Source: Ancylobacter mangrovi (GTDB taxonomy: Bacteria > Pseudomonadota > Alphaproteobacteria > Rhizobiales > Xanthobacteraceae). Taken from it: a stretch of 64,000 nucleotides of DNA. The notes beneath the pieces were generated by a model, which made no database searches, was not told the DNA's origin, and worked only from the letters and a program-made list of their open reading frames with translations. Location of the stretch: NCBI RefSeq assembly GCF_024752355.1, contig NZ_JANTHZ010000012.1, positions 62,001-126,000 of the forward strand, in the 5' to 3' direction. This document shows, in pieces, positions 44,319-55,459 of this stretch; positions within the stretch are counted from its first letter, which is position 1; every line of letters begins with the position of its first letter. The translations under genes were made by a program, and so were the position numbers.

Positions 44319-44750
44319 ATGGCGCACTGGCTCTACAAGTCCGAACCCTTCAAATGGTCCTGGGCGCAGCAGATCGCCGCCGGCACCAGGGGCACGCACT
44401 GGGACGGGGTGCGCAACCACCTCGCCAAGCAGCAGCTTCAGGCGATGAAGACCGGCGACCACGGCTTCTTCTACCACTCCAACGAGGGCAAGGAGATTGT
44501 CGGCATCGTCGAGGTGATCAGGCAGGCCTATCCCGACCCCTCCGACGCCTCGGGCAAGTTCGTGATGGTCGACCTCAAGGCGGTCGCGCCGCTGGTCAAG
44601 CCGGTCTCGCTCGCCGCCATCAAGGGCGAGCCGCGCCTCTCCGAGATGGCGCTGATGAAATATTCCCGCCTCTCGGTGCAGCCGGTCACCGACGAGGAAT
44701 GGGCGATCGTGCTCGAAATGGCCGGCGGCATCTCCGGCCTCGCTCCATGA
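44319..44750 (+). CDS. EVE domain protein
   Basis: A 143-residue single-domain EVE protein (PUA-like fold). Typical opening AHWLYKSEPFKWSWAQQIA, then WDGVRNHLAKQQLQAMKTGDHGFFYHSNEGKEIVGIVEVI and LSEMALMKYSRLSVQPVTDEEWAIVLEMAG (parts). EVE domains bind modified bases in DNA or RNA; stand-alone copies in Alphaproteobacteria are usually next to tsaD/gpsA and are thought to act on modified RNA. ATG at 44319, 2 bases after gpsA. It overlaps the next gene by 4 bases (ATGA). Confidence 0.93.
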   Translation: MAHWLYKSEPFKWSWAQQIAAGTRGTHWDGVRNHLAKQQLQAMKTGDHGFFYHSNEGKEIVGIVEVIRQAYPDPSDASGKFVMVDLKAVAPLVKPVSLAAIKGEPRLSEMALMKYSRLSVQPVTDEEWAIVLEMAGGISGLAP

Positions 44751-45415
44751 CGCGGCGCGCGGCCGCCGACCCGGCCGCCTTCATCCGCGCCGAGACGCGC
44801 CCGCTTGCCGTGCCGCTGGTGCCGGAGATCACCCTCCAGCTCGCGGTCGAATCGCTGCCGATCTGGCAGCGCACCGAGGAGGAGCTGGGCGAGATCGGCC
44901 TGCCGCCGCCCTTCTGGGCCTTCGCCTGGGCCGGCGGGCAGGCGCTCGCCCGCCACGTCCTCGACCATCCCGACATCGTGCGCGGCCGGCGCGTGCTGGA
45001 CTTCGCCGCCGGCTCCGGCCTCGTCGCCATCGCCGCCCGCCTCGCCGGGGCGCGCGCGGTCGAGGCCGCCGACATCGACCCGTTCGCGCAGGCGGCGATC
45101 GTCCTCAACGCGGCGCTGAACGGGGTCGAGGCGCCGCAGGTGCTGGCGCAGGACATCGTCGGCACCGACGCCGGCTGGGAGGTCGTCCTCGCCGGCGACA
45201 TCGCCTATGAGCGCGATACGGCGCTGCGCGTCTTCGCCTGGCTGGAAAGCCTCGCCGCGCGCGGCGCGCAGGTGTGGATCGGCGACCCCGCCCGCACCTA
45301 TCTCCCGCGCGAGCGGCTGGAGAAGGTCGCCGATTACGGCGTGCCGGTCACCCGCGAGCTGGAGGATGCGGAGATCAAGCGCACCGCCGTCTGGCGCCCG
45401 CGCGCCCTTCCCTAG
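44747..45415 (+). CDS. Class I methyltransferase, ETF-beta lysine methyltransferase-like
   Basis: A 222-residue SAM methyltransferase. N-terminal FIRAETRPLAVPLVPEITLQLA leads to PPPFWAFAWAGGQALARHVLDHP and motif I VLDFAAGSGLVAIAARLAGA, then AADIDPFAQAAIVLNAALNG and VVLAGDIAYERDTALRVFAWL. The GDxxYE-type motif (GDIAYE) and the PFWAFAWAGG block match the bacterial relatives of human METTL20/ETFBKMT, which methylate lysines of electron transfer flavoprotein beta. Other PrmA-like substrates remain possible. It overlaps the EVE gene and ends 137 bases before acs. Confidence 0.87.
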   Translation: MTRRAAADPAAFIRAETRPLAVPLVPEITLQLAVESLPIWQRTEEELGEIGLPPPFWAFAWAGGQALARHVLDHPDIVRGRRVLDFAAGSGLVAIAARLAGARAVEAADIDPFAQAAIVLNAALNGVEAPQVLAQDIVGTDAGWEVVLAGDIAYERDTALRVFAWLESLAARGAQVWIGDPARTYLPRERLEKVADYGVPVTRELEDAEIKRTAVWRPRALP

Positions 45416-45455
45416 GGGCTACTACATACCGACCAAAGTCGCGCGCGCCCGATCC

Positions 45456-45484
45456 TTGTCGGGGCTAAGGTGCGTGCCCATAAT
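45456..45484 (+). promoter_or_regulatory. Predicted acs promoter
   Basis: TTGTCG (45456-45461) and CATAAT (45479-45484) are exactly 17 bases apart; the -10 has five of six consensus bases. It would give an acs leader of about 60 bases. Just upstream is CTACTACATACCGAC, an AT-richer element that could be a regulator site; I do not know which. Confidence 0.55.
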
Positions 45485-45552
45485 CCCGCCGACACGCGCG
45501 AACGCCTCACGCATTCCGCAACGTCAATAAAAGCCTCGAGGGATGAAACGCC

Positions 45553-47511
<1,959 letters not shown>

Positions 47512-47616
47512 TCCCGGGCGTGCGGGCGTGATCTTTTTCGCGCCGGCCCGGCCTACCGTCCGGCCTTTGGGAACCGGGACCGCGTTCGCGTGGCCCCGGC
47601 CCTTGGGGACCTTGAA

Positions 47617-47645
47617 GGCGATGGAGCGGCTCGCTCTCCATCGCC
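47617..47645. repeat. Perfect hairpin in the acs-gdh gap
   Basis: GGCGATGGAG (47617-47626) and CTCCATCGCC (47636-47645) form a perfect 10-bp stem with a 9-base loop in the 270-base gap between convergent acs and the glutamate dehydrogenase gene. There is no T run on either side, so it is either a Rho-type 3-prime end stabiliser or a weak terminator. The rest of the gap shows no gene. Confidence 0.45.
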
Positions 47646-47781
47646 GCTATTGGGGACGATAGACGGCCTCACCTCCAAATCGGCTGGTATGGGAGCCGGG
47701 CCATGCCCGGCCGCCCATCATGTCGATTGAGAACCGCGCCGCGCGCGGCGGCGGGGCGAGTATGGGCCCGCCCCTTTCCCG

Positions 47782-50700
47782 TCAGCTCCGCACCAGGTCG
47801 CCCAGCAGGCTGGCCGCGACCGACAGCTTCGACACGGACAGCCCCGAGCCGGCGATCTCGTGCACGCCGTTGCGCGCCCGCTCCACCGCCTCGCCGCGCG
47901 CCGCCGCCCAGGCGGCGACGCTCTCCGCGCCGGTGCCGTGCTCGGCGATCACCTCCGCCGTCAGCCGGCGCACCGCGATCTCGAAGGCGGCGAGCGCGCG
48001 CTCCAGCGCCAGCCGGTCGTAATAGTCGCTGACCGACAGGTTCTGCGCCGCGCCGAGGATCCGGTCGAGCCGGAAATGCAGCGCCAGCGCGAAGAAGGTC
48101 GCCGCCACCTCGGCTACCGGCGCCCGCGTGCGGTCGGCGATGATCACGATGTCGGTCGCGCTCGCCACCGCCGGCAGGCGGGCGATGCCGCGCGCCAGCG
48201 CCTCGGGCACGCCGGCATCGGTCCAGCGGGCGACGCGCGCGTCGCGCTCGGCCCGGGCCTCCTCCGGCAGCAGCTCGCGCACCACGCCGCTGAGCGCCTG
48301 CTCCACCGGCTCGATGCCGGCGGCGTAATGCGCCACCAGCGCGTCGAGCCCTTCGCGCAGGTCCACATTGCGCAGGAACCACACGGTGCGGTCGAGCAGC
48401 ACGTCCTGCACCGTGGCGTAGAGGTCGAGCTGCACGCCGCCGGGCACCGTGCCGTCCAGCGCGTCGATCGCGGCGTTCAGCGCGTCGAGGTCGAAGCTCT
48501 CGCGCGTCGCCGCGAACGCCTTGGCGATGGAGCCGACATCGGCCCCGGTCTCGTCGTTCAGCCGCGCGAGGAAGGCCGGCCCGCCATGGTTGAGCATGGC
48601 GTTGGACAGGCGCGTGGCGATGATGTCGCGCCGCAGCCGATGCCCCTCGATCCCCTGCGGGAACCGGCTCGCCAGCTCGGGTGGGAAATAGGCGGTGAGC
48701 TCACGGGCGAGATAGGGATCGTCCGGCACGGCGGTGTCGAGAAGGTCCGAATGGGCGGTCAGCTTGGCATAGGCGAGCAGCACCGCGAGCTCGGGCCGCG
48801 TCAGCCCCTCCCCGCGCCCGCGCCGCTCGTTCAGCTCGGCGTCGCTCGGCAGCGCCTCGACCACGCGGTCGAGCAGGCCGCGCCCCTCCAGCCGCTGCAT
48901 CAGCCGCTGGTGGAAGCCGAGCTCGTCGAGCGCGCGCCGCTCCGCCAGCGAAAGGGCCAGCGTCTGCAGGTAGTTGTTGCGCAGCACCAGCGCGGCGACC
49001 TCGTCGGTCATGGAAGCGAGGAAGGCCTTGCGGCTCTCCGCGTCCAGCCGCCCCTCGCGCACCGCCGGCACCAGCGCGATCTTTATGTTCACCTCGACGT
49101 CGGAGGTGTTCACGCCGGCCGAATTGTCGATGGCGTCGGTATTGAGGCGCACCCCGCGCCGCGCCGCCTCGATGCGCCCGCGCTGGGTGACGCCGAGATT
49201 GGCGCCCTCGCCGATCACCTTGGCGCGCACCTCGGTGCCGGCGATGCGGATCGGGTCGTTGGCGCGGTCGCCGGCCTGCGCGTCGGTCTCGGACGAGGCG
49301 CGGATATAGGTGCCGATGCCGCCGAACCACAGCAGGTCGGCGGGCGCGCGCAGGATCGCGCTCATCACCTCGGCGGGCGAGGCCGAGCTCCTGTCGAAGC
49401 CGAGCGCCTCGCGCACCGCCGGGCTCAGCGCGATGCTCTTGGCCGAGCGCGGGAACACCCCGCCGCCGGCCGAGATCAGCGACTTGTCGTAGTCCTGCCA
49501 GGAGGAGCGCGGCAGCGCGAACAGGCGCTGGCGCTCCTTCAGCGAGGCCACCGGATCGGGGTTCGGATCGAGGAAGATGTCGCGATGGTCGAAGGCGGCG
49601 ACCAGCTTGATGGTGTTCTCCAGCATCATACCGTTGCCGAACACGTCACCCGACATGTCGCCAACGCCCACCACGGTGAACGGAGCGACGCGGATGTCGA
49701 CGTCCATCTCGCGGAAGTGCCGGCGCACCGCCTCCCACGCACCGCGCGCGGTGATGCCCATCGCCTTGTGGTCGTAGCCCACCGACCCGCCCGAGGCGAA
49801 AGCGTCGCCGAGCCAGAAGCCGCGCTGCTGGGCGATGGCGTTGGCGGTGTCGGAGAAGGTCGCGGTGCCCTTGTCGGCGGCGACGACGAGATAGGGGTCG
49901 TCCTCGTCGTGACGCTCGGTCTTGAGCGGATGCACGATCTCCGCGCCCTCGATATTGTCGGTCACGTCGAGCAGGCTGGAGATGAAGAGCTTGTAGGCCT
50001 CGGTGCCCTCGGCCTGGATCGCCTCGCGCGGCCCGGCCGGCAGCTGCTGGGGCACGAAGCCACCCTTGGCCCCGACCGGCACGATGACCGCGTTCTTCAC
50101 CTGCTGCGCCTTGACGAGGCCGAGCACCTCGGTGCGGAAGTCCTGCGGCCGGTCGGACCAGCGCAGCCCGCCGCGCGCCACCCGGCCGAAGCGCAGATGG
50201 ATGCCCTCCACCCGCGGCGAATGCACGAAGATCTCGAACAGCGGCTGCGGCAGCGGCATGCCCTCCACCTTGTGCGAGACGAACTTGATCGCGATCGCGG
50301 GCTTGGGCCCGGCATCCTCGCCGGTCTGGTGGAAATTGGTGCGCACCGCCGCCTCGATGAGGTTGGCGAAGCGGCGCAGGATGCGGTCCTCGTCGAGGCT
50401 CTGCACGTCGGCGAGCGCGGTCTCGATCTCCTCGCGGATCGCCGCCTCGCGCGCCGCGCGCTGCTCCTCGCCGCCGCCGAGGTCGAAGCGGGCGTGGAAC
50501 AGCGACACCAGCCGGTCGACGATGGCCGGGTGCGCGTTCAGCGTCGACCACAGATAGTCCTGGCTGAAGGGGATGCCGATCTGGCGCAGATAGCGCCCCA
50601 GCGTGCGCAGCATCGCGATGTCGCGCCAGCCGAGCCGGGCATTGAGCGCCAGCGCGTTGAAGCCGTCGCTCTCCGCCGTGCCGCGCAGCACCGCCATCAG

Positions 50701-52638
50701 CGTGGCGTGCAGGCGCGATTCCAGCGCCTCGAGCTCGATCTCGCCGCCGCCACGGCGCGCCAGCACCATGTCGTGGACATAGACCGGGCTGCGGTCGCGG
50801 GCCGCGACGGTGAAGGTGCGCTCGTCGATGACGACGAAGCCCATCGCCTCCAGCATCGGCACCCGCTCGGAGAGCAGGCGCGGCACGCCGTAGCTCAGCA
50901 CCTTCAGCGCCGCGCGCTCGCGCCCGGCCAGCGAATCCGGGCGGTGGAAGTCGGCCGCCACCGGGTTCTGCTCGCCCAGCCGCTCGATCAGGCGCAGATC
51001 CGCGACCGCCTCCTCGGCGGCGTAGCTGCTCTGGTAGCCGGGCGGGAACGCCTCGCCATAGCGCAGGCCGAGCGCGCTCGCCTGTTCGGCCGGGAAGACG
51101 AAGCGCAGCGCCTCGTTGAAGGCGTCGGTCCAGGTGTGGATGACCGCGGCCACCCCCTCCTCGAGCTGGGCGCGGCTCACCTCGGGCTCGCGCCCGCCGG
51201 TGCGCTCGATGATGAAATGCACCCGCGTCAGCGGCCCGTCCATGAACAGCGGGCGGAACATCGCCACCTGCCCGCCGAAGCTCTTCTCCAGCAGCGCACC
51301 GATGCGCTCGCGCACCTCCGAGCCGTAGCGGTCGCGGGGCACGAAAACGAGCACCGAGACGAAGCGGTCGAAGCGGTCGCGCCAGGCGAGCACGCGCACG
51401 CGCGGATGCTCGTCGAGCTGCAGGATGGCGAGCGCGTAGTGATAGAGCGGCTCCGGCTCGATCTGGAACAGGTCGTCGCGCGGGAAGCTCTCCAGCACCT
51501 TGACCAGTGCCCGGCCGGAATGGCTCTCCGGGGCGAAGCCGGCGCGCGCCAGCACCGCCGCCACCTTGCGCCCGAGCAGCGGGATGGTGCTGACCGAGCG
51601 CGTATAGGCGGTCGCGGTGAACAGCCCGGCGAGGCACAGCCCGCCGGTGATGTTGCCCGCGTCATCGTAGCGCTTGATCACCACCACGTCGATCCAGGTG
51701 CGCCGGTGCACCACGGAGAAGGTGCGCGACTTGGTGACGATGAGCGGGCTCGGCTGTGCCAGCACGTCGGAGAGGTCGGCGCTGACCGCGCGCGGGTCGC
51801 TCGGCCGGCGGAACAGGCGGAACTCCTCGTCGGCGAGCAGGCCGAGCGCGTCGGTCATGCGGCGGTCGAAGCGGGTCGGCGGCTGGCCGGCCGACGCCGC
51901 GCCGGCGGTGTCGTAGCTGCGGCAGCCGAGGAAGGTGAAATTGCCGGCGAGCAGCCATTCGAGGAAGGAGATCGCCTCCTCCACCTCCTCGCGCGGCACC
52001 GCGGCCGGCGCGTGGCCGAGATCGGCGACGGCGGCGCGCACCTGCGCCATCATCGGCTGCCAAGCGTCGACCGCCGCGCGCACCTGGGTCAGGGTGGCGG
52101 AAAGCTCGGCCACCAGCGCCTCGCGCTGGGCCTCGTCCTCGATGCGCGGCACATGGATGTGGATCAGGCTCTCGCGCCGCATGCGCCCGGCGCCGGCGTC
52201 GCCCACGCCGTGCAGTTCGCCCGCCGCGTCGCGGTCGACGCCGAGGATCGGGTGGACCACCAGCGAGGCGGTCAGGCCCTGCGCGTTCAGCGCCGCCATC
52301 ACTGAATCGAGCAGGAACGGCATGTCGTCGTTGACGATCTCGATCACGCTGACCTTGGCGAGCCGCTCCCCGTCCTTGACCGGCGCGGGCGGCTCGACGC
52401 GGATGTCGAACGCGCCGGGCCGGCGGCTCTTCAGATGGGCATAGGCGCGGCCGGCGAGGCTCGCCAGCTCGTGCGCCGTGTAGAGCCGCACATCTTCCGC
52501 AACGGCGCGGCCGAACAGCCGGCCGGCGAAGCGCGGCGGCACCTCGCCATCGGTCGCCTGGAGAATCAGGTCCGCCTGCTCGACGAGCTGGCGCGCGGCA
52601 CGCTCGTCCTCGGTGGCGAGGAATCCTTCGACGCCCAT
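47782..52638 (-). CDS. NAD-specific glutamate dehydrogenase, 180-kDa class
   Basis: Deaminates glutamate to 2-oxoglutarate, a catabolic enzyme. The 1618-residue product matches the large (about 1600-residue) GDH class rather than the 450-residue kind. An N-terminal half of ACT-like regulatory segments (VSVIEIVNDDMPFLLDSVMAALNAQGL) precedes the catalytic part (about residues 700-1200): LRFGRVARGGLRWSDRPQDFRTEVLGLVKAQQVKNAVIVPVGAKGGFV (in parts), GDMSGDVFGNGMML and GGGVFPRSAKSIALS, and a helical C-terminal domain. GGGAGGACA precedes the ATG at 52638. Alternatives are excluded by length and motifs. It stands alone. Confidence 0.96.
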   Translation of the reverse strand: MGVEGFLATEDERAARQLVEQADLILQATDGEVPPRFAGRLFGRAVAEDVRLYTAHELASLAGRAYAHLKSRRPGAFDIRVEPPAPVKDGERLAKVSVIEIVNDDMPFLLDSVMAALNAQGLTASLVVHPILGVDRDAAGELHGVGDAGAGRMRRESLIHIHVPRIEDEAQREALVAELSATLTQVRAAVDAWQPMMAQVRAAVADLGHAPAAVPREEVEEAISFLEWLLAGNFTFLGCRSYDTAGAASAGQPPTRFDRRMTDALGLLADEEFRLFRRPSDPRAVSADLSDVLAQPSPLIVTKSRTFSVVHRRTWIDVVVIKRYDDAGNITGGLCLAGLFTATAYTRSVSTIPLLGRKVAAVLARAGFAPESHSGRALVKVLESFPRDDLFQIEPEPLYHYALAILQLDEHPRVRVLAWRDRFDRFVSVLVFVPRDRYGSEVRERIGALLEKSFGGQVAMFRPLFMDGPLTRVHFIIERTGGREPEVSRAQLEEGVAAVIHTWTDAFNEALRFVFPAEQASALGLRYGEAFPPGYQSSYAAEEAVADLRLIERLGEQNPVAADFHRPDSLAGRERAALKVLSYGVPRLLSERVPMLEAMGFVVIDERTFTVAARDRSPVYVHDMVLARRGGGEIELEALESRLHATLMAVLRGTAESDGFNALALNARLGWRDIAMLRTLGRYLRQIGIPFSQDYLWSTLNAHPAIVDRLVSLFHARFDLGGGEEQRAAREAAIREEIETALADVQSLDEDRILRRFANLIEAAVRTNFHQTGEDAGPKPAIAIKFVSHKVEGMPLPQPLFEIFVHSPRVEGIHLRFGRVARGGLRWSDRPQDFRTEVLGLVKAQQVKNAVIVPVGAKGGFVPQQLPAGPREAIQAEGTEAYKLFISSLLDVTDNIEGAEIVHPLKTERHDEDDPYLVVAADKGTATFSDTANAIAQQRGFWLGDAFASGGSVGYDHKAMGITARGAWEAVRRHFREMDVDIRVAPFTVVGVGDMSGDVFGNGMMLENTIKLVAAFDHRDIFLDPNPDPVASLKERQRLFALPRSSWQDYDKSLISAGGGVFPRSAKSIALSPAVREALGFDRSSASPAEVMSAILRAPADLLWFGGIGTYIRASSETDAQAGDRANDPIRIAGTEVRAKVIGEGANLGVTQRGRIEAARRGVRLNTDAIDNSAGVNTSDVEVNIKIALVPAVREGRLDAESRKAFLASMTDEVAALVLRNNYLQTLALSLAERRALDELGFHQRLMQRLEGRGLLDRVVEALPSDAELNERRGRGEGLTRPELAVLLAYAKLTAHSDLLDTAVPDDPYLARELTAYFPPELASRFPQGIEGHRLRRDIIATRLSNAMLNHGGPAFLARLNDETGADVGSIAKAFAATRESFDLDALNAAIDALDGTVPGGVQLDLYATVQDVLLDRTVWFLRNVDLREGLDALVAHYAAGIEPVEQALSGVVRELLPEEARAERDARVARWTDAGVPEALARGIARLPAVASATDIVIIADRTRAPVAEVAATFFALALHFRLDRILGAAQNLSVSDYYDRLALERALAAFEIAVRRLTAEVIAEHGTGAESVAAWAAARGEAVERARNGVHEIAGSGLSVSKLSVAASLLGDLVRS

Positions 52639-52841
52639 GATTGTCCTCCCTTGCCGGTTCTCGGCATCCGTGCCGCCCATGGCAGCGGCCGGACTTATGG
52701 ATGCATCCTATCCTGTCCACGCGATGACGGCATATCGCGCGTGTGCGACAGGGTCGCGGCGGCGCTGCACGGACACGATTCCTGCGCACACGACAGGTCT
52801 GTTGCCGTGCGGTCACATGAACCGCGCGGCGCATGCGCCTT

Positions 52842-52855
52842 TTGACATCGATCAA
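52842..52855 (+). promoter_or_regulatory. FNR/FixK-type site upstream of ompW
   Basis: TTGACATCGATCAA fits the FNR/FixK-family pattern TTGA-N6-TCAA exactly, and differs from the full TTGAT-N4-ATCAA palindrome at one base. It lies 85 bases before the ompW ATG in the 301-base gap between the glutamate dehydrogenase gene and ompW. An FNR-family activator at -41.5 would place the start near 52890, giving a leader of about 50 bases. The rest of the gap shows no gene. Confidence 0.55.
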
Positions 52856-52939
52856 CCCCGCCCGTCCCGCCCGGTCGCAGGAATGTGTTCATGGCCGCTG
52901 TGGGGACGGGGGCCGCCTCAAAAGGTTCAGGGGACCACA

Positions 52940-53644
52940 ATGTCGATCCGTCGTTTCACCCTTTCCGCCACCTGCGCGGCGCTCGTCGCGCTGCCGATGG
53001 CCCTCACCGGCGCCGTCACTAGCGCTATGGCCGCGGACGTCGCCGCGCCGGCGCCGGCCTACAAGGCGCCCGCGCCGGTGGCCCAGCCGAGCCCGTGGCA
53101 GATCCGCGTGCGCGCGCTGGTGGTCATCCCGGAGGACAAGGGATCGGTGGACGGCATTTCCGGCTCGGATCTCGAATATTCGACCTCGGTCGTGCCCGAG
53201 CTCGACATCACCTACTTCTTCACCGAGAACTGGGCCGCCGAGCTGATCCTCGGCGTCACGCCGCACGACATCAACGGCGCCGGCTCGCTGTCCGGGCTCG
53301 GCAAGATCGGCGAGGTCTGGCTGCTGCCGCCGACCCTCACCCTGCAGTATCACTTCACCGATTTCGGCGCCTTCAAGCCCTATGTCGGCGCGGGCGTGAA
53401 CTACACCATCTTCTTCGACCAGAAGGCCGACAGCGCCGATTCGCTCGACGTGCACGACACCTGGGGCTTCGCCCTGCAGGCCGGCTTCGACTACATGCTG
53501 GACGAGCACTGGGGCGTCAACGTCGACGTCAAGAAGCTCTTCCTGCAGCCCGATTTCGACGTCACCGTCGCCGGCACCGCGCTGACCGGCAAGGCCGATC
53601 TCGATCCGTGGATCGTCGGTCTGGGCGTCACCTACCGCTTCTGA
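52940..53644 (+). CDS. ompW: OmpW family outer-membrane protein
   Basis: A 234-residue outer-membrane beta-barrel. It has a signal peptide (residues 1-32, [22 protein letters not shown]), a Pro/Ala-rich linker, and alternating strands of the 8-stranded OmpW barrel: [75 protein letters not shown] and [13 protein letters not shown] (parts) ending in Phe as BAM requires. OmpW forms small hydrophobic-molecule channels and is often induced by low oxygen, matching the upstream FNR/FixK-type site. ATG at 52940 after AGGGGAC. An intrinsic terminator follows. Confidence 0.94.
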   Translation: MSIRRFTLSATCAALVALPMALTGAVTSAMAADVAAPAPAYKAPAPVAQPSPWQIRVRALVVIPEDKGSVDGISGSDLEYSTSVVPELDITYFFTENWAAELILGVTPHDINGAGSLSGLGKIGEVWLLPPTLTLQYHFTDFGAFKPYVGAGVNYTIFFDQKADSADSLDVHDTWGFALQAGFDYMLDEHWGVNVDVKKLFLQPDFDVTVAGTALTGKADLDPWIVGLGVTYRF

Positions 53645-53672
53645 GCGTCGGGGGATCGACTCGGAAGCCGAA

Positions 53673-53699
53673 GGGGGCCGGCGCGAGCCGGCCCCTTTT
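53673..53699 (+). terminator. Intrinsic terminator of ompW
   Basis: A perfect GGGGCCGGC-GCGA-GCCGGCCCC stem-loop (53674-53682, 53683-53686, 53687-53695) followed by TTTT. It lies 29 bases after the ompW stop and just before the end of the convergent purH gene. Confidence 0.85.
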
Positions 53700-53711
53700 C
53701 GCGTCCGCCGC

Positions 53712-55301
53712 TCAGTGGCGGAAGTGGCGCACCCCGGTGAACACCATGGCGACGCCGGCCTCGTCGGCGGCGGCGATCACGTCCTTGTCGCGGATCGAGC
53801 CGCCGGGCTGGATCACCGCGCTCGCGCCCGCCTCGATGGCGGTGAGCAGGCCGTCGGCGAAGGGGAAGAAGGCGTCGGAGGCGACCACGCAGCCCTTGGT
53901 CAGCGGCTCGGCGAGGCCCGCCGCCTGCGCGGCGTCGCGAGCCTTGGAGGCGGCGATGCGCGCCGAATCGACCCGGCTCATCTGCCCCGCGCCGATGCCG
54001 ACCGTGGCGAGGTCCTTCGCATAGACGATGGCGTTGGACTTGACGTGCTTGCAGACGCGGAAGGCGAAGGCGAGGTCGGCGAGCTCGGCATTGGTCGGGG
54101 CGCGCTTCGTCACCACCTGCAATTCCATGTCGTCGACCACCGCATTGTCGCGCGACTGCACCAGGAGGCCGCCGGCGAGCGACTTCACCAGCGTGCCGGA
54201 GGCGCGCGGATCGGGCAGCGCGCCGGTCACCAGCAGGCGCAGGTTCTTCTTCGCGCCGACGATGGCGATCGCCTCCTCGCTCGCATCGGGGGCGACGATC
54301 ACCTCGGTGAAGATCTCGACGATCGCCCGCGCCGCGTCGGCGTCGAGCGTGCGGTTCAGCGCCACGATGCCGCCGAAGGCCGAGGTCGGGTCGCACGCCA
54401 GCGCCTTGCGGTAGGCCGCCTCCAGCGTCGCGCCCTCCGCGACGCCGCAGGGATTGGCGTGCTTGACGATCACCACCGCCGGGCCGCGCGCGGGATCGAA
54501 CTCGGCCACCGCCTCGAAGGCGGCGTCGGTGTCGTTGAGGTTGTTGTAGGACAGCGCCTTGCCCTGGAGCTGGCGCGCGGTCGCGACGCCGGGGCGCGCC
54601 GCCCCGCCGGTGTAGAAGGCCGCGCTCTGGTGCGGGTTCTCGCCATAGCGCAGCGCCTCGGCCAGCGTGCCGTCGAAGATGCGGGTGTTCGGCGTGGTGT
54701 CGTTCTCGACCTGCGCGAACCAGCGGGTGATGGCGGCGTCGTAGGTGGCGGTGCGGGCATAGGCGAGCTGGGCCAGCTTGCGCCGCGTCGCCAGCGTGGT
54801 GCCGCCCTTCTCCTCGAGCTCGGCGAGCACCCTCTCGTAACTCGAGGCGTCGACCACCACCGCGACATCGGCATGGTTCTTCGCCGCCGCGCGGATCATC
54901 GCCGGGCCGCCGATGTCGATGTTCTCGACGCACTCGTCATAGGAGGCACCGCGCGCCACCGTCGCCTCGAACGGGTAGAGATTGACCACCACCAGGTCGA
55001 TCGGGGCGATCGCGTGCTCCTTCATCGAGGCCTGGTGGGCGGCATCGTCGCGCACCGCGAGGATGCCGCCATGCACCGCCGGGTGCAGCGTCTTCACCCG
55101 CCCGTCCATCATCTCGGGAAAGCCGGTGAGGTCGGCGACGTCGAGCACCTTAAGCCCGGCCTCGGCGAGCGCCTTGCGGGTGCCGCCGGTCGAGACCAGC
55201 TCGACGCCGTGCGCGGCGAGCCTGCCGGCGAAGGCGACGAGCCCGCTCTTGTCGGAGACGGAGATCAGGGCGCGGGCGATGGGGCGGACATCGGTGGACA
55301 T
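53712..55301 (-). CDS. purH: Bifunctional AICAR transformylase / IMP cyclohydrolase
   Basis: Catalyses the last two steps of IMP synthesis. The 529-residue protein has the N-terminal IMPCH/MGS-like domain ([36 protein letters not shown], in parts; [25 protein letters not shown]) and the C-terminal AICARFT domain with [35 protein letters not shown] and the end block [26 protein letters not shown] at 55301 gives a family-typical start. It is convergent with ompW. The 138-base gap upstream holds a short tandem repeat next to the heparinase gene. Confidence 0.98.
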   Translation of the reverse strand: MSTDVRPIARALISVSDKSGLVAFAGRLAAHGVELVSTGGTRKALAEAGLKVLDVADLTGFPEMMDGRVKTLHPAVHGGILAVRDDAAHQASMKEHAIAPIDLVVVNLYPFEATVARGASYDECVENIDIGGPAMIRAAAKNHADVAVVVDASSYERVLAELEEKGGTTLATRRKLAQLAYARTATYDAAITRWFAQVENDTTPNTRIFDGTLAEALRYGENPHQSAAFYTGGAARPGVATARQLQGKALSYNNLNDTDAAFEAVAEFDPARGPAVVIVKHANPCGVAEGATLEAAYRKALACDPTSAFGGIVALNRTLDADAARAIVEIFTEVIVAPDASEEAIAIVGAKKNLRLLVTGALPDPRASGTLVKSLAGGLLVQSRDNAVVDDMELQVVTKRAPTNAELADLAFAFRVCKHVKSNAIVYAKDLATVGIGAGQMSRVDSARIAASKARDAAQAAGLAEPLTKGCVVASDAFFPFADGLLTAIEAGASAVIQPGGSIRDKDVIAAADEAGVAMVFTGVRHFRH

Positions 55302-55408
55302 TGGACGGGCCGTTTCGTGAGCGGGATCAGGGCGCCGCCCTATCACGTCCGCGCCCCGACGGAAACCGGCGCGCGCGATGCCGGCCCCGCGCCGGCCCCA
55401 GGGCTCAG

Positions 55409-55459
55409 GCCCTTCACCGCCTTCAGCCCTTCACCGCCCTCAGCCCTTTACCGACTTGG
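55409..55459. repeat. 17-bp tandem repeat at the heparinase-gene 3-prime end
   Basis: Two adjacent 17-bp units (55409-55425, 55426-55442) differ at one base; a third, more degenerate copy (55443-55459) carries the last codons of the heparinase-like gene. The stop codon (55440-55442) lies at the junction of units two and three, so the end of the gene has been duplicated downstream by slippage. Confidence 0.7.
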
